A program made the translations under genes and the position numbers. Shown here in pieces: positions 5,795-6,626 of a stretch of DNA of 6,626 nucleotides. The stretch is from Lentisphaeria bacterium (GTDB lineage Bacteria > Verrucomicrobiota > Lentisphaeria > JABSQK01 > UBA12247), in contig DMTJ01000476.1 of assembly GCA_003477185.1 (NCBI GenBank), forward strand, positions 1-6,626, read 5' to 3'. Under the pieces are notes generated by a model. That model worked only from the letters and a program-made list of their open reading frames with translations, ran no database searches and was not told where the DNA came from. Each line of letters starts with the position of its first letter. Within the stretch, counting starts at the first letter, position 1.

Positions 5795-6358
5795 ATGCCA
5801 TTCTACATTCGCTACCGTGCCTGCCTGCTGTGCGGAATAATCCTCTGCCTAGGCGTTGGCGCAGAGGCACAGTCTATGGACGACCCGATGGCTGAGAAAG
5901 TGAAGATCCTCACCATGTCCGTGATGAGTCCTGCGGTTAGGAAAGGGAGGGCCCTCCCGGCTACGTACACCTGTGCTGGCGATGACGAGAATCCGCCGAT
6001 TCTGGTGCGTCACATTCCGCTAAATGCAAAGTCATTGGTGATTGTGATTGACTCCAAAGTGGGCGTCCAAACAAGAGTAAACTGGGCGGTGTACAACATT
6101 CCAGTGACGCCTACCGGCATGGTCAAAGTGCCGCGATATTCTGTGCCAGGGCAGGAAGCCAAGAATAGCTCGCAGCGCCAGCGCTACACCGGCCCCTGCC
6201 TGACTAAGGACGAGCGAGCTACCGTTGCCATTAAAGCTTATGCGTTGAAAAACATGCTGCGCCTTCCGGCTGATGCAACTGCCGGTCTATTGGCACGAGC
6301 GATGAAAGACCAAGTCGTCGCCAAGGCTCGCCTTCTGACCACCGCAGTTGGCCAATAA
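5795..6358 (+). CDS. Secreted PEBP/YbhB-like (Raf-kinase-inhibitor-like) protein with degenerate ligand-site motifs
   Basis: The 187-residue product starts with a signal peptide: basic MPFYIRYR, hydrophobic CLLCGIILCLGVG, and a probable cleavage after AEA at residue 25. The mature part follows the bacterial phosphatidylethanolamine-binding protein fold: GRALPATYTCAGDDENPPI (51-69; family: IP-x-YTCDG-x-N-SPPL), HIPLNAKSLVIVIDS (73-87), WAVYNIP (97-103) and YTGPC (131-135) with AIKAYALKNMLRLP (145-158). Three signature sites differ from the family. DPDAP is replaced by DSKVG (86-90), the His of HW is N96 before W97, and the HRY triplet before the xYAL strand is A-T-V (142-144). These residues normally line the anion/ligand pocket, so the protein may have lost or changed its ligand. 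It is probably periplasmic. Its start is only supported by the signal peptide and a weak GGAAA upstream. It stands alone, divergent from the sulfatase unit. Confidence 0.85.
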   Translation: MPFYIRYRACLLCGIILCLGVGAEAQSMDDPMAEKVKILTMSVMSPAVRKGRALPATYTCAGDDENPPILVRHIPLNAKSLVIVIDSKVGVQTRVNWAVYNIPVTPTGMVKVPRYSVPGQEAKNSSQRQRYTGPCLTKDERATVAIKAYALKNMLRLPADATAGLLARAMKDQVVAKARLLTTAVGQ

Positions 6359-6446
6359 AGCAATATCCCGATCGCAGTGGTTGTGGATTTGCGAATATGC
6401 GTCTGACCGGTTAGGTTCCCCTCCCTTTTCATCCCTGTACTAACGC

Positions 6447-6474
6447 GGGGCATCTGCATCGCGCAGACCTCCCC
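6447..6474 (+). other. Hairpin immediately before the last ORF
   Basis: GGGG (6447-6450) and TCTGC (6453-6457) pair with GCAGA (6463-6467) and CCCC (6471-6474), with an internal loop CA/CCT and apical loop ATCGC. The structure ends one base before the ATG at 6476. No T-tract follows, so it is not a standard terminator of the PEBP gene. It could control translation of the following ORF or be fortuitous. Confidence 0.3.
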
Positions 6475-6475
6475 A

Positions 6476-6626
6476 ATGGACCAGATGCCTGACAATCCAG
6501 ACGAGAAAAAGCTACGGTCCAAGACTGAGCTGCGGATTCGCAAAATGCCGCCAACGCCGCCTACTGATGAAGAAGGCCGCACCGTGACCGTGAATCGCGC
6601 TTCGGCACAGAAGGGATCGCCGTCCG
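6476..6626 (+). CDS. Start of an unrecognised, highly charged small protein; runs off the window end
   Basis: From the ATG at 6476 an open frame continues to the window end (50 codons, no stop). It reads MDQMPDNPDEKKLRSKTELR and continues through IRKMPPTPPTDEEGRTVTVN to a Ser/Gln/Lys-rich end. The sequence is hydrophilic, with many Lys, Arg, Asp and Glu residues and a Pro-rich linker, and has no signal peptide or membrane segment. Codon choice looks coding (no rare codon clusters), but no clear ribosome binding site precedes it. An internal ATG at 6485 is an alternative start. I cannot assign a family. It is co-directional with the PEBP gene, 117 bp downstream of its stop. Confidence 0.5.
   Translation, partial: MDQMPDNPDEKKLRSKTELRIRKMPPTPPTDEEGRTVTVNRASAQKGSPS
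6615..6626 (+). repeat. 12-bp terminal direct repeat, right copy
   Basis: Identical to bases 1-12. Here it lies inside the partial ORF, read in another frame. Exact end-to-end identity suggests a circularised or trimmed assembly product, or an assembly break at a short repeat, rather than a gene feature. Confidence 0.6.

Noticed and set aside
6392..6419. GGAACCT on the minus strand downstream of the PEBP gene, resembling an ECF -35 box
   Set aside because: At 16-nt spacing the sequence is ATTCG rather than TCT-like, and it would transcribe into the 3' end of the PEBP gene with no gene to serve.
6359..6446. Search for an intrinsic terminator after the PEBP-like gene
   Set aside because: Only short, imperfect repeats and the ACCGGT palindrome were seen, with no stem followed by a T-tract.

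Overview
This is bacterial chromosomal DNA of moderately high GC, densely coded, with about 54-120 bp between most transcription units. A DnaE2-type polymerase, a zinc-finger anti-sigma/ECF sigma pair and a bacterial sulfatase occur together most naturally in the Planctomycetota-Verrucomicrobiota group. I favour an Opitutia-like verrucomicrobium, possibly from an aquatic metagenome. That placement is an inference from protein flavour, not a search result.

Layout. (1) Positions 1-528, plus strand: the 3' end of an error-prone DNA polymerase III alpha subunit (dnaE2). (2) 555-2282, plus strand: an ECF sigma factor and its membrane-bound zinc-finger anti-sigma factor. They are preceded by a close match to a sigma-E-type promoter, so the pair probably autoregulates. 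(3) 5740 down to 2286, minus strand: a three-gene unit read as an unrecognised three-helix membrane protein, a 12-helix MFS transporter of the fosmidomycin-resistance (Fsr) type, and a Cys-type sulfatase without a signal peptide. The genes are only a few bases apart. The unit converges tail to tail on the anti-sigma gene with a 3-bp gap, which lies in the loop of a small hairpin. (4) 5795-6358, plus strand and divergent from unit 3: a secreted PEBP/YbhB-like protein whose ligand-pocket motifs are degenerate. (5) 6476 to the end, plus strand: the start of an unrecognised small, charged protein, directly behind a hairpin.

How the genes may work together. Sigma and anti-sigma form an envelope-stress or signal-responsive switch. 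The transporter and the apparently cytoplasmic sulfatase suggest import of a sulfated small molecule followed by desulfation inside the cell. Nothing in the sequence ties the sigma factor to the sulfatase unit, because its promoter motif was not seen upstream of that unit.

The most unusual points are the leaderless sulfatase paired with a transporter, the PEBP protein with eroded pocket residues, two domains I cannot assign (the anti-sigma C-terminus and the membrane protein's C-terminus), and an identical 12-mer at the two exact ends of the window. No RNA genes, insertion sequences or CRISPR arrays were seen, and no stretch over 300 bases lacks a gene.
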